From: Anaerohalosphaeraceae bacterium
GTDB taxonomy: Bacteria; Planctomycetota; Phycisphaerae; Sedimentisphaerales; Anaerohalosphaeraceae
Assembly (NCBI GenBank): GCA_030671565.1
Contig: DAOVIC010000026.1
Span: 1-14,036, forward strand
DNA length: 14,036 nt
Direction: 5' to 3'
The notes under the pieces were generated by a model. It made no database searches. It saw nothing but the letters and a program-made list of their open reading frames with translations, and was not told where the DNA came from. Position 1 is the first letter of the stretch. Each line of letters opens with the position of its first letter. The position numbers and the translations under genes were made by a program. Positions 1 through 6,819 of this stretch are shown here, piece by piece.

Positions 1-960
1 CACTTGTTCTAAATGGTTTTCGCCTTGTTGAACAGTCTTGGTCCACCAGTAAACGTCGAAGTTCAGTAACTCTTTGCTGCCTGTAGCAGGATTGCTTTGC
101 GATATTTGCAACTCTTTAGGCAGTACCAGAAAGAAAGTTTCAATTGCGGGACTTCCGAACTGATTCTGCATTCTCAAAGAATATACTTCACCCGGCATCT
201 GGGAGAGTTTCCGGGTATCATCAATGCTCCATCCATAATAAAGTGCTTCCTCTGGTGCAAGCGGTTCATCCGGGATCCAGTAGATCTGCCAATGATTAGG
301 TCTGCTCTTATCCGGGACTATCTCGGTGTTAAGTTTATTTCCGGTAACATCATAATGGGTTTGGTTAGGATAACTTGTCCCAGACAACCTTACCTTACTG
401 GCAATAGTTCGGCCTGTCCAGTTGTAGTGGCTGCCCATACCACCTCTATACAGAATAAAATCAGGGGCGGCATAATAAATATGACAGTTAACATAGAGGC
501 TCTTTTGATTTGCCTCAAGTGCGATTTCACCGTATTTCTCAGCAATAAATCTTAGTACCTGCCCATCAATCTGCTCAAAAAGTGATTTTACTTCAACTCG
601 TTTTTCTGGTGGAACCTGGGGCTTTATTTTCTTCAGTTCTTTTTTTGCCTTTGATACTGTTGTTCTCTGATCGGAGTAATCTTTGAGTATAGTTTCGAAG
701 TGCTGGATCGCTTTTTGCTCCTCACCTTTTTTCAGGTAGCACATCCCCAAACGGAAGTGTGCCTGACCAGCGTAGCGTTTGTTTTCTACAGCGGTGCCTA
801 TTACCTTCTGGTACATCTCTATCGCAGCATCCAGATCGCCGCCTACCTGTTCCTGGTAGAGGGCTTCTCTAAGCTGAACGCCGATGGATTTTGCGATAAC
901 AGGGGCGGTCATGAGGACAATGGCCAGTGTGATCCAGATGAATTTTGTTGTTTTGCTCAT
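1..960 (-). CDS. Secreted TPR-containing protein, 3' end outside window
   Basis: An uninterrupted minus-strand frame of 320 codons starts at ATG 960-958 and leaves the left edge without a stop. AAGGAG lies 7 nt before the ATG. Residues 1-23 form a signal peptide: a basic start, a hydrophobic stretch, and a cleavable end at APVIA. Residues 28-95 hold two TPR-like helical pairs, the second containing AHFRLGMCYLKKGEEQKAI. A lysine-rich linker (about 100-120) follows, then a domain rich in Trp and Tyr that I do not recognise. The N-terminal architecture resembles secreted TPR proteins common in Phycisphaerae, which I know only as a family of unknown function. It probably acts outside the cytoplasm as a protein-binding scaffold. 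That role is inferred. The plus-strand frames inside it are shadows. Confidence 0.85.
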   Translation of the reverse strand, partial: MSKTTKFIWITLAIVLMTAPVIAKSIGVQLREALYQEQVGGDLDAAIEMYQKVIGTAVENKRYAGQAHFRLGMCYLKKGEEQKAIQHFETILKDYSDQRTTVSKAKKELKKIKPQVPPEKRVEVKSLFEQIDGQVLRFIAEKYGEIALEANQKSLYVNCHIYYAAPDFILYRGGMGSHYNWTGRTIASKVRLSGTSYPNQTHYDVTGNKLNTEIVPDKSRPNHWQIYWIPDEPLAPEEALYYGWSIDDTRKLSQMPGEVYSLRMQNQFGSPAIETFFLVLPKELQISQSNPATGSKELLNFDVYWWTKTVQQGENHLEQV

Positions 961-1129
961 TTTCGTTTCTCCTTAAGATAACATATTACCATAAAATTGT
1001 ATCCTACGCAGGTAATTATGCATGTTAATGTTACGGTTTTGTTACGGTTTGGTCCTTTTTTTGTGTTTTTTGCTTAAACTTGATGAAAGGAAATGTCAAA
1101 CCAGAGGCCGCCCCGGGCAAAAGCGGTTG

Positions 1130-1157
1130 TTGACTTGTGGGTTATTATTTCTATAAT
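1130..1157 (+). promoter_or_regulatory. Sigma-70-type promoter for the cysteine-cluster gene
   Basis: TTGACT (1130-1135) and TATAAT (1152-1157) are separated by 16 nt. Transcription would start near 1164, giving a leader of about 50 nt to the GTG at 1217. This placement argues against the upstream TTG at 1157, which lies inside the -10 element. A spaced direct repeat GTTACGGTTT (1030-1039 and 1041-1050) lies further upstream, between this promoter and the divergent TPR gene. It could be an operator, but there is no further support. Confidence 0.75.
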
Positions 1158-1216
1158 TGCAGGCTGTAGGCGGATTGTTGATATTTTTGATTTGTATAAC
1201 GAAGGGAACAACTGAC

Positions 1217-1654
1217 GTGAGTAAAAAGGATAAGAAGGGCTACAAAAAGTTTTTGTGTCAAAAGTGTACGGGTCTTTGCTGCAGGTATTTTGCCCTGCCG
1301 ATCGAAACGCCCGAGGACTGGGATGATTATGACGATATTAGATGGTATCTTTACCATGAGGATGTAGACATTTTCGTCGAAGAGGGCGACTGGTACCTTA
1401 ACGTTCGCAACAAGTGTACCCAGCTCTCTGAAGATGATTATAAGTGCATGAATTACGACATGCGCCCGAAGATTTGCCGCGGTTATACCGAAGAAACTTG
1501 CGATCTGACCAGCGAAGGCGATGAGGGCTATGACTATGAGCTGCATTTTAAAAGCCCCCAGCAGATGGAAGAGTATATGAAGATCAAGTTCGGCCAGAAC
1601 GTCTTCAAGAAGCTCGAAGTTAAAAAGAAGAAGAAGAAGGGCAAAAAGAAATAA
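1217..1654 (+). CDS. YkgJ/UPF0153-type cysteine-cluster protein
   Basis: A 145-residue protein. GTG 1217 is chosen because GAAGGGA lies 9 nt before it and the promoter's -10 overlaps the only longer alternative. Eight cysteines form the metal-binding pattern of the YkgJ (zinc/iron-chelating) family: C14, C17, C21 and C22 in CQKCTGLCCR, then C67, C77, C87 and C95 around NKC, YKC, PKICRGY and TC. An acidic middle (30-60) precedes a tail of almost pure lysine (136-145). Family members are thought to bind a Zn or Fe-S centre, but their biochemical role is not settled. hisS follows after 58 nt and may be cotranscribed. The polylysine tail is unusual and could bind RNA or membranes (inference). Confidence 0.85.
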   Translation: MSKKDKKGYKKFLCQKCTGLCCRYFALPIETPEDWDDYDDIRWYLYHEDVDIFVEEGDWYLNVRNKCTQLSEDDYKCMNYDMRPKICRGYTEETCDLTSEGDEGYDYELHFKSPQQMEEYMKIKFGQNVFKKLEVKKKKKKGKKK

Positions 1655-1667
1655 CGAACAACTAACA

Positions 1668-1693
1668 GCTAATAGCTAACGGCTAATAGCTAA
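1668..1693 (+). repeat. Short tandem AT-rich intergenic repeat
   Basis: The 12-mer GCTAATAGCTAA occurs at 1668-1679 and 1682-1693, a 14-bp period, between the cysteine-cluster gene and hisS. The unit itself contains a GCTAA duplication. It leaves little room for a good ribosome-binding site for hisS. Confidence 0.7.
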
Positions 1694-1712
1694 TAACAAA
1701 TTTGGGATTATT

Positions 1713-2996
1713 ATGAAGATACAGGGCGTAAAAGGTACTCGTGATTTTTATCCTCCGTTGATGGCGGTTCGTAATTTTATCGTCGACGGCTGGAAAGAGG
1801 CATCCTTGCGCAATGGCTTCGAGGAGTATGACGGCCCTGTGTTCGAGTACCTGAAAATGTTCCAGGTCAAAAGCGGCGACGAGATCGTCGAGCAGCTTTT
1901 CAATTTCGAAGATCGCGGCGGCAGGCATCTTGCGATAAGACCTGAGATCACACCTACGCTCGCCAGAATGGTCAATCAGCAGATAAACGCCTTGCCTCGC
2001 CCGATCAAGTGGTTTTCCGTCCCCCGGCTTTGCAGGGCAGAAAGGCCCCAAAAGGGTCGTCTCCGCGAGTTCTTTCAGTGGAACATCGACATCATAGGCG
2101 TCGATGATGTTATCGCAGACGCCGATGTCATTTATTGCTCGGTAGATTATCTCAGAAGCCTCGGCCTTACTTGCGACGATATAAAAGTAAAGATATCCAG
2201 CCGCCGCCTTCTTGCCGAGTTTTTGCTCGATGTCGGGATTGCTGAAAGCCAGCTGGAATCGCTTTACCCCGTGCTTGACAAAAAACCTAAATTGCCAGCC
2301 GATGCCTTTGATGAGATTCTTGACAAGGCTGTTTCCGATCCGGTTAAGTCGGACATGATTCGCAAGTTTATGGCCCTTAGCGATATTAGTCAGATTTCCG
2401 GGCTTACCGATGTCAGTGAGAAAACCGTTGAGGCGTTGAAAGAGCTGCAGGAATTGTTCGCTCTACTTGACCTGATGGGCATCAGTGATTATTGCGTGTT
2501 TGATCCCGGGATCGTTCGCGGCCTTGCTTATTATACGGGCGTTGTCTTTGAGGTCCACGATGCAGTCGGCCAGCTTCGGGCGGTTTGCGGCGGGGGACGT
2601 TATGATAACCTGCTTGGAGATTTTGGCGGGCCAAAGGTTACCGGAACCGGTATGGGGATGGGCGATTGTGTGCTGGAAATATTGCTCAGAGAGAAGGGGT
2701 TATTGCAGGATGATATTGCAACGCGCAAGCTGGATTATTTTGTAGCCTGTCTAAAAGACGATTTGCGTGATGTGGCGATAGAGACGGTTGCGAAGTTGCG
2801 TAAGGCCGGCTTTGCCGCGGACCTTAGCTACAAAAGTGCCAGCCTGAAAAAACAGCTCAAGCAGGCGACCGCATGGGGTGCACGCAAGTGTGTTATTCTT
2901 GGAGATGAATACTCCGAGGCAAAAAAACTGGTAGTTAAAGACATGGCAACCGGCGAGCAGAAGTTAGTCGCCGCTGAGGGATTTGACGGCAAATAA
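1713..2996 (+). CDS. hisS: Histidyl-tRNA synthetase
   Basis: Charges tRNA-His with histidine using ATP in the cytoplasm. The 427-residue length is normal. Class II signatures are in order: motif 1 region around GFEEYDGPVFEY (35-46), the substrate-binding segment IRPEITPTLAR (75-85), motif 2 with R109 and the stretch RPQKGRLREFFQWNID (111-126), the catalytic loop with R269 and the HisA box LAYYTG (271-276), GGGRYDNLLG (293-302), and motif 3 GTGMGMG (311-317). The C-terminal 95 residues form the anticodon-binding domain. ATG 1713 is the natural start because it directly precedes the conserved N-terminal KIQGVKGTRDF, though only a weak GGGAT lies in front. It may rely on readthrough from the upstream gene. 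Sequence variations such as REFFQWN in place of the usual REFHQFD look benign. Confidence 0.97.
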   Translation: MKIQGVKGTRDFYPPLMAVRNFIVDGWKEASLRNGFEEYDGPVFEYLKMFQVKSGDEIVEQLFNFEDRGGRHLAIRPEITPTLARMVNQQINALPRPIKWFSVPRLCRAERPQKGRLREFFQWNIDIIGVDDVIADADVIYCSVDYLRSLGLTCDDIKVKISSRRLLAEFLLDVGIAESQLESLYPVLDKKPKLPADAFDEILDKAVSDPVKSDMIRKFMALSDISQISGLTDVSEKTVEALKELQELFALLDLMGISDYCVFDPGIVRGLAYYTGVVFEVHDAVGQLRAVCGGGRYDNLLGDFGGPKVTGTGMGMGDCVLEILLREKGLLQDDIATRKLDYFVACLKDDLRDVAIETVAKLRKAGFAADLSYKSASLKKQLKQATAWGARKCVILGDEYSEAKKLVVKDMATGEQKLVAAEGFDGK

Positions 2997-3061
2997 TCCG
3001 GTTTTCAGGTGGCAGGGGTGGTAAAAATAAGGCGTTGTGAGGGGGTATGGGGTGAGTTTCC

Positions 3062-3091
3062 TTGACAATCTTGTGCGATATGTGGTATAAT
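3062..3091 (+). promoter_or_regulatory. Near-consensus sigma-70 promoter for the lipoprotein gene
   Basis: TTGACA (3062-3067), 18-nt spacer, TATAAT (3086-3091). Both hexamers match the consensus exactly, predicting strong constitutive transcription. The start near 3098 would leave a leader of roughly 84 nt before ATG 3182. Confidence 0.8.
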
Positions 3092-3181
3092 ATTGTCTGA
3101 TTTTACAGAGCTTTTTGGCTGGTCATGGATGGCGGGTATTCGTTTTAGGGGTTGGCTGATTTTGACCGGAGAGGTTGTGAT

Positions 3182-3601
3182 ATGAAAAGAATAGCGTTAA
3201 TGATTTTATTGGGCCTGTCGTTTTGTTTTATCGCCGGCTGCGGTAAGATAAAGCTTGGCGATCCTTTGGCGTTTCCAGGAACGATAGAAATATTTGGTGA
3301 ACCGGATGCGTCGCATACGCCGATGTTCAAGAACGGCGATGTCGTGCTATATAAGATGCTAACCCAGGAGGATGGTCGGGGAGTTGAGAAGGTTAAGCGC
3401 GGTATTGTCATGCAGTGCGATTTTAAATACATTCCCCGATTGAAAACTTACTATTGCATTGTTGATTTTTATCCGACTTCTGTCGGTACATTCGGTTCTT
3501 CAGATTTCAACAGGTATGAGCGTAGATACGTCTATGAATATGAGTTGGAGTTGGAAAAAGAAGAACCACTGCCAGCCAGATGGGCATGGATGAATCAGTA
3601 A
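3182..3601 (+). CDS. Small lipoprotein of unknown function
   Basis: A 139-residue protein. ATG 3182 is preferred over an upstream in-frame TTG at 3152 because GGAGAGG lies 7 nt before it and translation then begins at the signal peptide MKRIALMILLGLSF. A lipobox IAGC places the lipidated cysteine at residue 20, so the mature protein should be a membrane-anchored lipoprotein. The mature part (21-139) has no motif I know. Residues 49-76 (FKNGDVVLYK onward) and 90-122 look like beta strands, the latter rich in Tyr, Arg and Glu. It is monocistronic behind its own strong promoter and converges on the permease gene 38 nt further on. No terminator is visible between them. Confidence 0.8.
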   Translation: MKRIALMILLGLSFCFIAGCGKIKLGDPLAFPGTIEIFGEPDASHTPMFKNGDVVLYKMLTQEDGRGVEKVKRGIVMQCDFKYIPRLKTYYCIVDFYPTSVGTFGSSDFNRYERRYVYEYELELEKEEPLPARWAWMNQ

Positions 3602-3639
3602 GAGGGGCCGTCATTTGCGATCACTTATGATGTCTGGGT

Positions 3640-5970
3640 CTATATCCACCTTTTTATCCACGACCTTACCCCCTGGCCTTTTTTAACCATTACAAGGGGT
3701 GTTTTGCATCTGCACGCAATTTTTTCCGGCAGGGATTGCCGTGCCATTTGTACGAGCATCGGTTTGTTCGTTGTTCCCAATACCACCAGATCATGCTCCC
3801 TTGATTCCTTTAGGATCGCAAGTACGGTGCTTTTTGCTTTTACGGTTTTTGACTTAAAGCGTCCCCGCCGGATCGATAGTTGTTCGGCCTGGACGTCGAG
3901 GAACTGATCGAGGTTGAAAGTTTCATTTCCACGATCGACCGTGAACGCGGTTATCGTTGAATTTTCCGTTTCGGCCATGATGGTCGCGATCTCTAAGGCA
4001 AATGCGCTGTTCGGGCCGCCGGCTACTGGGACGAGGACGTTTTCGAAAGTTTTGTTTCCGCTGCAGTCTTTCATCACAACGACGTCGCAGGGGGTCTGCT
4101 CGATTATGGGGTCAACAGTTGCTCCGAGGTTGAAGATTCCCTTGGAAGATTTGCCGTGCCAGCCGAGTACGAGCATCTGCGTTTTTTTCTGCCGGATCGC
4201 CGAGACTATTCCCCGGGCGATGTTTCGGCAGTATCGTATGGTTGTGCTTATCGTAAAGTGCAAAGACAGCGAAAGCATCGCCTCCATCAGTGCTTCTTTG
4301 CCCGGTGTCATATATTTTTTCGCATCTGTCAGTGCGACCTGATCGGGAACCGGAAGCATGTGTATCAGTTCTACCTGCGCGTCCTTTGCGCCGCAGAGTT
4401 TGTATGTCCCCTGCACCAGTGCGGTAGCGTTTGCCGGATTTGCGATTGCGACCATAACGCGGTATTTATCCGATGGGATGGCTTTTTGTTCTTCGAGTAC
4501 GAGGATATCCTCTTCGGTCGTTACAGCTCGCGATCTTGAATAGAAGAAATAGACGGCTATGCCGACAACGACCCATATCGGTGCCACGATCAGGGCGATG
4601 TGGCTCATTTCTCGCAGTTCGACCGCCAGGATAACCTGGCAGAGGATCGCCAGTATCGGGAAGATCGGAAACAGCGGCATCATATATCCGTAGGTCATTT
4701 CGTCTGACATGCTCCGGCGAATTTTTATGACGCAGAGATTTACCAGAAAGAACAGGAATATGAACATGATGCTCGCGCTTGATGCGACATCTTTGGTTGG
4801 CAGCATTGTTGCCACGAAGAGGATGATCACCGCGGTGCATATCAGGGCACCGTATGGTGTGTTGCGGGTTTTGTGGATCTTAGCGAAGAAGGACGGCAGC
4901 ATTTTGTCCCGGCCAAGTGCGTAGGATGCTCTTGTCGCTGAAAATACTGTCGCGTTAAGTGCCGATGTCGATGAGAATATCACCGCGAGCGTGAGAATGA
5001 AGTTGCCGATGTTCTTATAAGAAATGAGTTTTGCGATCGCAGAGCCGAAACCTTCGGGACCGAACTGGCCTATCCACTGCCACGGCTGGACGACTTGTCC
5101 GTCGATGGTGATATCCGGGCCTGCTTTAACGGAGACGACCGTTGCGAAAGCTACGAGTATATAGATAACTGTAACGATCAGGACGGAGTTTATCATCGCC
5201 TTTGGAAGGTTTCTGCGCGGATCTATCGCTTCATCGCCAGCCTGGGCGATTACTTCAAAGCCCTCGAAGGCCACGTATGTAAAGCCCATCGTAACCAGAA
5301 GTTTGGACCAGCCTTCCGGCATGAACGGAACGAAGTTATTTAAACGCGACGGATCCTTTATCACAGTGAACACACCGACGATCCCGATGAAGACGACGAA
5401 GATCGTCTGCCCCATTGTTATCATCGCGCCGATCTTGCCGGTTTCTGACGCTCCGCGGTAATTTATATAGATAAACGTCGCGGCGGTGACTACCGCGATG
5501 ATTTTTAAAAATATATCGCTTTCAGGATTGATGTGGAGTAAGGAGTAGAAACCGTCGAGCAAGCCGAGCGCGTTTATAAAACGGATCGTGTAAAGTGAAA
5601 AGGTCAGTGCGTACATCGCGCCGGCAACGCTGGAGGCGAACCATTCCATCCATCCTGCCAGAAAACTTGTCCCTCGTCCGAAACCGATCCGTGCGAAGTT
5701 GTATGCGCCGCCTGCGCGGGGGATCGCAGAGCTTAGCTCCGCAAAAGACATCGCGGTAAAAATCGCCAACACCCCGTTCAGTGCGAACGTAAGTACTACG
5801 CCCCCGGGGCCTGCCTTGCCGATCGAGATACCCATGCCGAGAAATACGCCGGCACCGATCATCATACCCAGGCCCATCATCGTTATGTGGTACAAAGACA
5901 GTTCGCGTGAAAGCTCCGGCGTTGGGTTATGTGGAGATGCCTGCTGCTCCTGAGATGAGCTATTTGCCAC
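3640..5970 (-). CDS. APC-family amino-acid permease fused to two UspA domains
   Basis: A 776-residue membrane protein. GTG 5970 is supported by AAGGAA 7 nt before it. Residues 27-480 are an APC superfamily transporter with about 12 membrane segments. The family's first-helix glycine motif is visible as GLGMMIGAGVF (33-43), as is the later FAELSSAIPRAGGAY. Residues about 501-637 and 642-770 are two universal-stress-protein domains. The first keeps an ATP-loop-like LGWHGKSSKG followed by CDVVV; the second has LGTTNK and CKTPLVMV and looks degenerate. The permease probably imports or exchanges amino acids or amines, with cytoplasmic USP domains sensing nucleotide. Such fusions are known in archaea and bacteria, but the substrate cannot be read from sequence. 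Its start overlaps a small membrane ORF, suggesting translational coupling. Confidence 0.9.
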   Translation of the reverse strand: MANSSSQEQQASPHNPTPELSRELSLYHITMMGLGMMIGAGVFLGMGISIGKAGPGGVVLTFALNGVLAIFTAMSFAELSSAIPRAGGAYNFARIGFGRGTSFLAGWMEWFASSVAGAMYALTFSLYTIRFINALGLLDGFYSLLHINPESDIFLKIIAVVTAATFIYINYRGASETGKIGAMITMGQTIFVVFIGIVGVFTVIKDPSRLNNFVPFMPEGWSKLLVTMGFTYVAFEGFEVIAQAGDEAIDPRRNLPKAMINSVLIVTVIYILVAFATVVSVKAGPDITIDGQVVQPWQWIGQFGPEGFGSAIAKLISYKNIGNFILTLAVIFSSTSALNATVFSATRASYALGRDKMLPSFFAKIHKTRNTPYGALICTAVIILFVATMLPTKDVASSASIMFIFLFFLVNLCVIKIRRSMSDEMTYGYMMPLFPIFPILAILCQVILAVELREMSHIALIVAPIWVVVGIAVYFFYSRSRAVTTEEDILVLEEQKAIPSDKYRVMVAIANPANATALVQGTYKLCGAKDAQVELIHMLPVPDQVALTDAKKYMTPGKEALMEAMLSLSLHFTISTTIRYCRNIARGIVSAIRQKKTQMLVLGWHGKSSKGIFNLGATVDPIIEQTPCDVVVMKDCSGNKTFENVLVPVAGGPNSAFALEIATIMAETENSTITAFTVDRGNETFNLDQFLDVQAEQLSIRRGRFKSKTVKAKSTVLAILKESREHDLVVLGTTNKPMLVQMARQSLPEKIACRCKTPLVMVKKGQGVRSWIKRWI

Positions 5971-6121
5971 TTTTCAGTTCCTTAAGTGTTTCCCTAGCCG
6001 TGCGGCAGCCGCCTCTTGCGATACGGTTTATGCTTTTGTGAGCCAATATCGTCAGCGTCAGTAATATCGTGACCGCCAAAATGACAATAATGCACCCGAT
6101 TATTATGTCTAATCTATCCAT
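5960..6121 (-). CDS. 53-residue single-pass membrane protein upstream of the permease
   Basis: A short ORF reads from ATG 6121-6119 to TAG 5962-5960. It begins MDRLDIIIGCIIVILAV, and residues 6-27 are one continuous hydrophobic helix. A basic cytoplasmic tail (29-53) follows, with HKSINRIARGG and RETLKELKSGK. Its last 11 nt overlap the permease: the GTG start lies inside its final codons and the permease ribosome-binding site AAGGAA is within its coding sequence. This is classic spacing for translational coupling. No Shine-Dalgarno sequence precedes the ATG, which is the main doubt. The composition (one helix, then an amphipathic basic tail) is protein-like. It may be a small transporter subunit or regulator (inference). 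I do not recognise a family. Confidence 0.65.
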   Translation of the reverse strand: MDRLDIIIGCIIVILAVTILLTLTILAHKSINRIARGGCRTARETLKELKSGK

Positions 6122-6178
6122 AGGGAGCGTTTTTACCAGATATTGTCGGACATTGCAATAGTTTTAGAGCATTGGCAG

Positions 6179-6206
6179 TAGATATGAAATTGTTTAATTG
6201 TTGCAA
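6179..6206 (-). promoter_or_regulatory. Candidate minus-strand promoter for the small ORF-permease pair
   Basis: On the minus strand TTGCAA (6206-6201) is followed after 16 nt by TATCTA (6184-6179). Transcription would start near 6172, about 50 nt before the small ORF. The match is moderate. Confidence 0.4.
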
Positions 6207-6228
6207 TACCTCCTATTTGTGTTATGTT
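6201..6228 (+). promoter_or_regulatory. Candidate plus-strand promoter for the HYExAFE-like gene
   Basis: TTGCAA (6201-6206), 16-nt spacer, TATGTT (6223-6228). The predicted start at about 6235 coincides with the ATG at 6236, and no ribosome-binding site lies in front, so the transcript may be leaderless. The -35 hexamer is palindromic and is shared with the minus-strand candidate. Confidence 0.4.
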
Positions 6229-6235
6229 CTAAGCC

Positions 6236-6775
6236 ATGCTTGAGGGGATCAACGAGTACGAGAGGGCTTTTCAGGGTTACCTTGCCGATAACCGTGTCGC
6301 CTGCCGCGCGGTCGATCAGGGGCGGCGTGGCCTTATTAATGGGGGAAAGATCAAAAGCTTTGATTTCATAGTTTACCACGGGGATATCGACAGGGCCATT
6401 CTCGCGGAGGTTAAAGGTAAAAAATTTAAGGGCACTTCCCTTGCCGGTATGAAAGGGTTTCAGTGCTGGGTGGGGATGGACGATGTTGCAGGACTTTCGC
6501 AGTGGGAAAAGGTACTTTCAGAGAGGTCTTGCGGAAAAGTCGAGGGGATGTTTGTTTTTGTTTATGAATTCGAGAATATAGACGTTGAAAACGACGGACT
6601 CGATGTGTATGAGTTTCAGGGGCGCCAATACCTGTTTTGCTGTATTAAACTTTCCGATTATGCCCGCGAAATGAAACTTCGCAGCCGAAGCTGGCAAACA
6701 GTGACGCTCGCAGCCGATAAGTTCAGAGAATTAGCAATCCCCCTTGACAAAATGCTCTCCGGATGTAAGGATTAG
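6236..6775 (+). CDS. Putative PD-(D/E)XK-fold protein, HYExAFE-like
   Basis: A 179-residue cytoplasmic protein starting at ATG 6236. The N-terminus INEYERAFQGYL resembles the signature of the HYExAFE proteins annotated in planctomycetes. This is a recollection, not a search result. Residues 43-60 carry the core of a PD-(D/E)XK nuclease fold: D43 in SFDFIVY, then E58-V-K60 in ILAEVKGKK, with an N-terminal glutamate (E9) that could complete the site. FQCWVGMDD (75-83) and a final amphipathic helix follow. The expected activity is metal-dependent nuclease or DNA binding, but substrate and role are unknown. bioB begins 44 nt downstream, with only a weak hairpin between, so they may be cotranscribed. 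The lack of a Shine-Dalgarno site fits a leaderless start. Confidence 0.75.
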   Translation: MLEGINEYERAFQGYLADNRVACRAVDQGRRGLINGGKIKSFDFIVYHGDIDRAILAEVKGKKFKGTSLAGMKGFQCWVGMDDVAGLSQWEKVLSERSCGKVEGMFVFVYEFENIDVENDGLDVYEFQGRQYLFCCIKLSDYAREMKLRSRSWQTVTLAADKFRELAIPLDKMLSGCKD

Positions 6776-6809
6776 CCCTTAAGCGGCATTATAAACGTTA
6801 GTTTAAGGG
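6776..6809 (+). promoter_or_regulatory. Hairpin covering the bioB ribosome-binding site
   Basis: CCCTTAA (6776-6782) pairs perfectly with TTAAGGG (6803-6809) around a 20-nt loop. The 3' arm contains AAGGG, the only plausible Shine-Dalgarno sequence for bioB GTG 6820, at 10-nt spacing. A run of six T follows (6813-6818), so a weak intrinsic terminator is an alternative reading. Either way it could tune bioB expression. Confidence 0.4.
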
Positions 6810-6819
6810 TAATTTTTTC

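Noticed and set aside
97..981. Two plus-strand ORFs near the left edge
   Set aside because: They are shadows of the minus-strand TPR gene, which has a signal peptide, ribosome-binding site and open frame to the edge.
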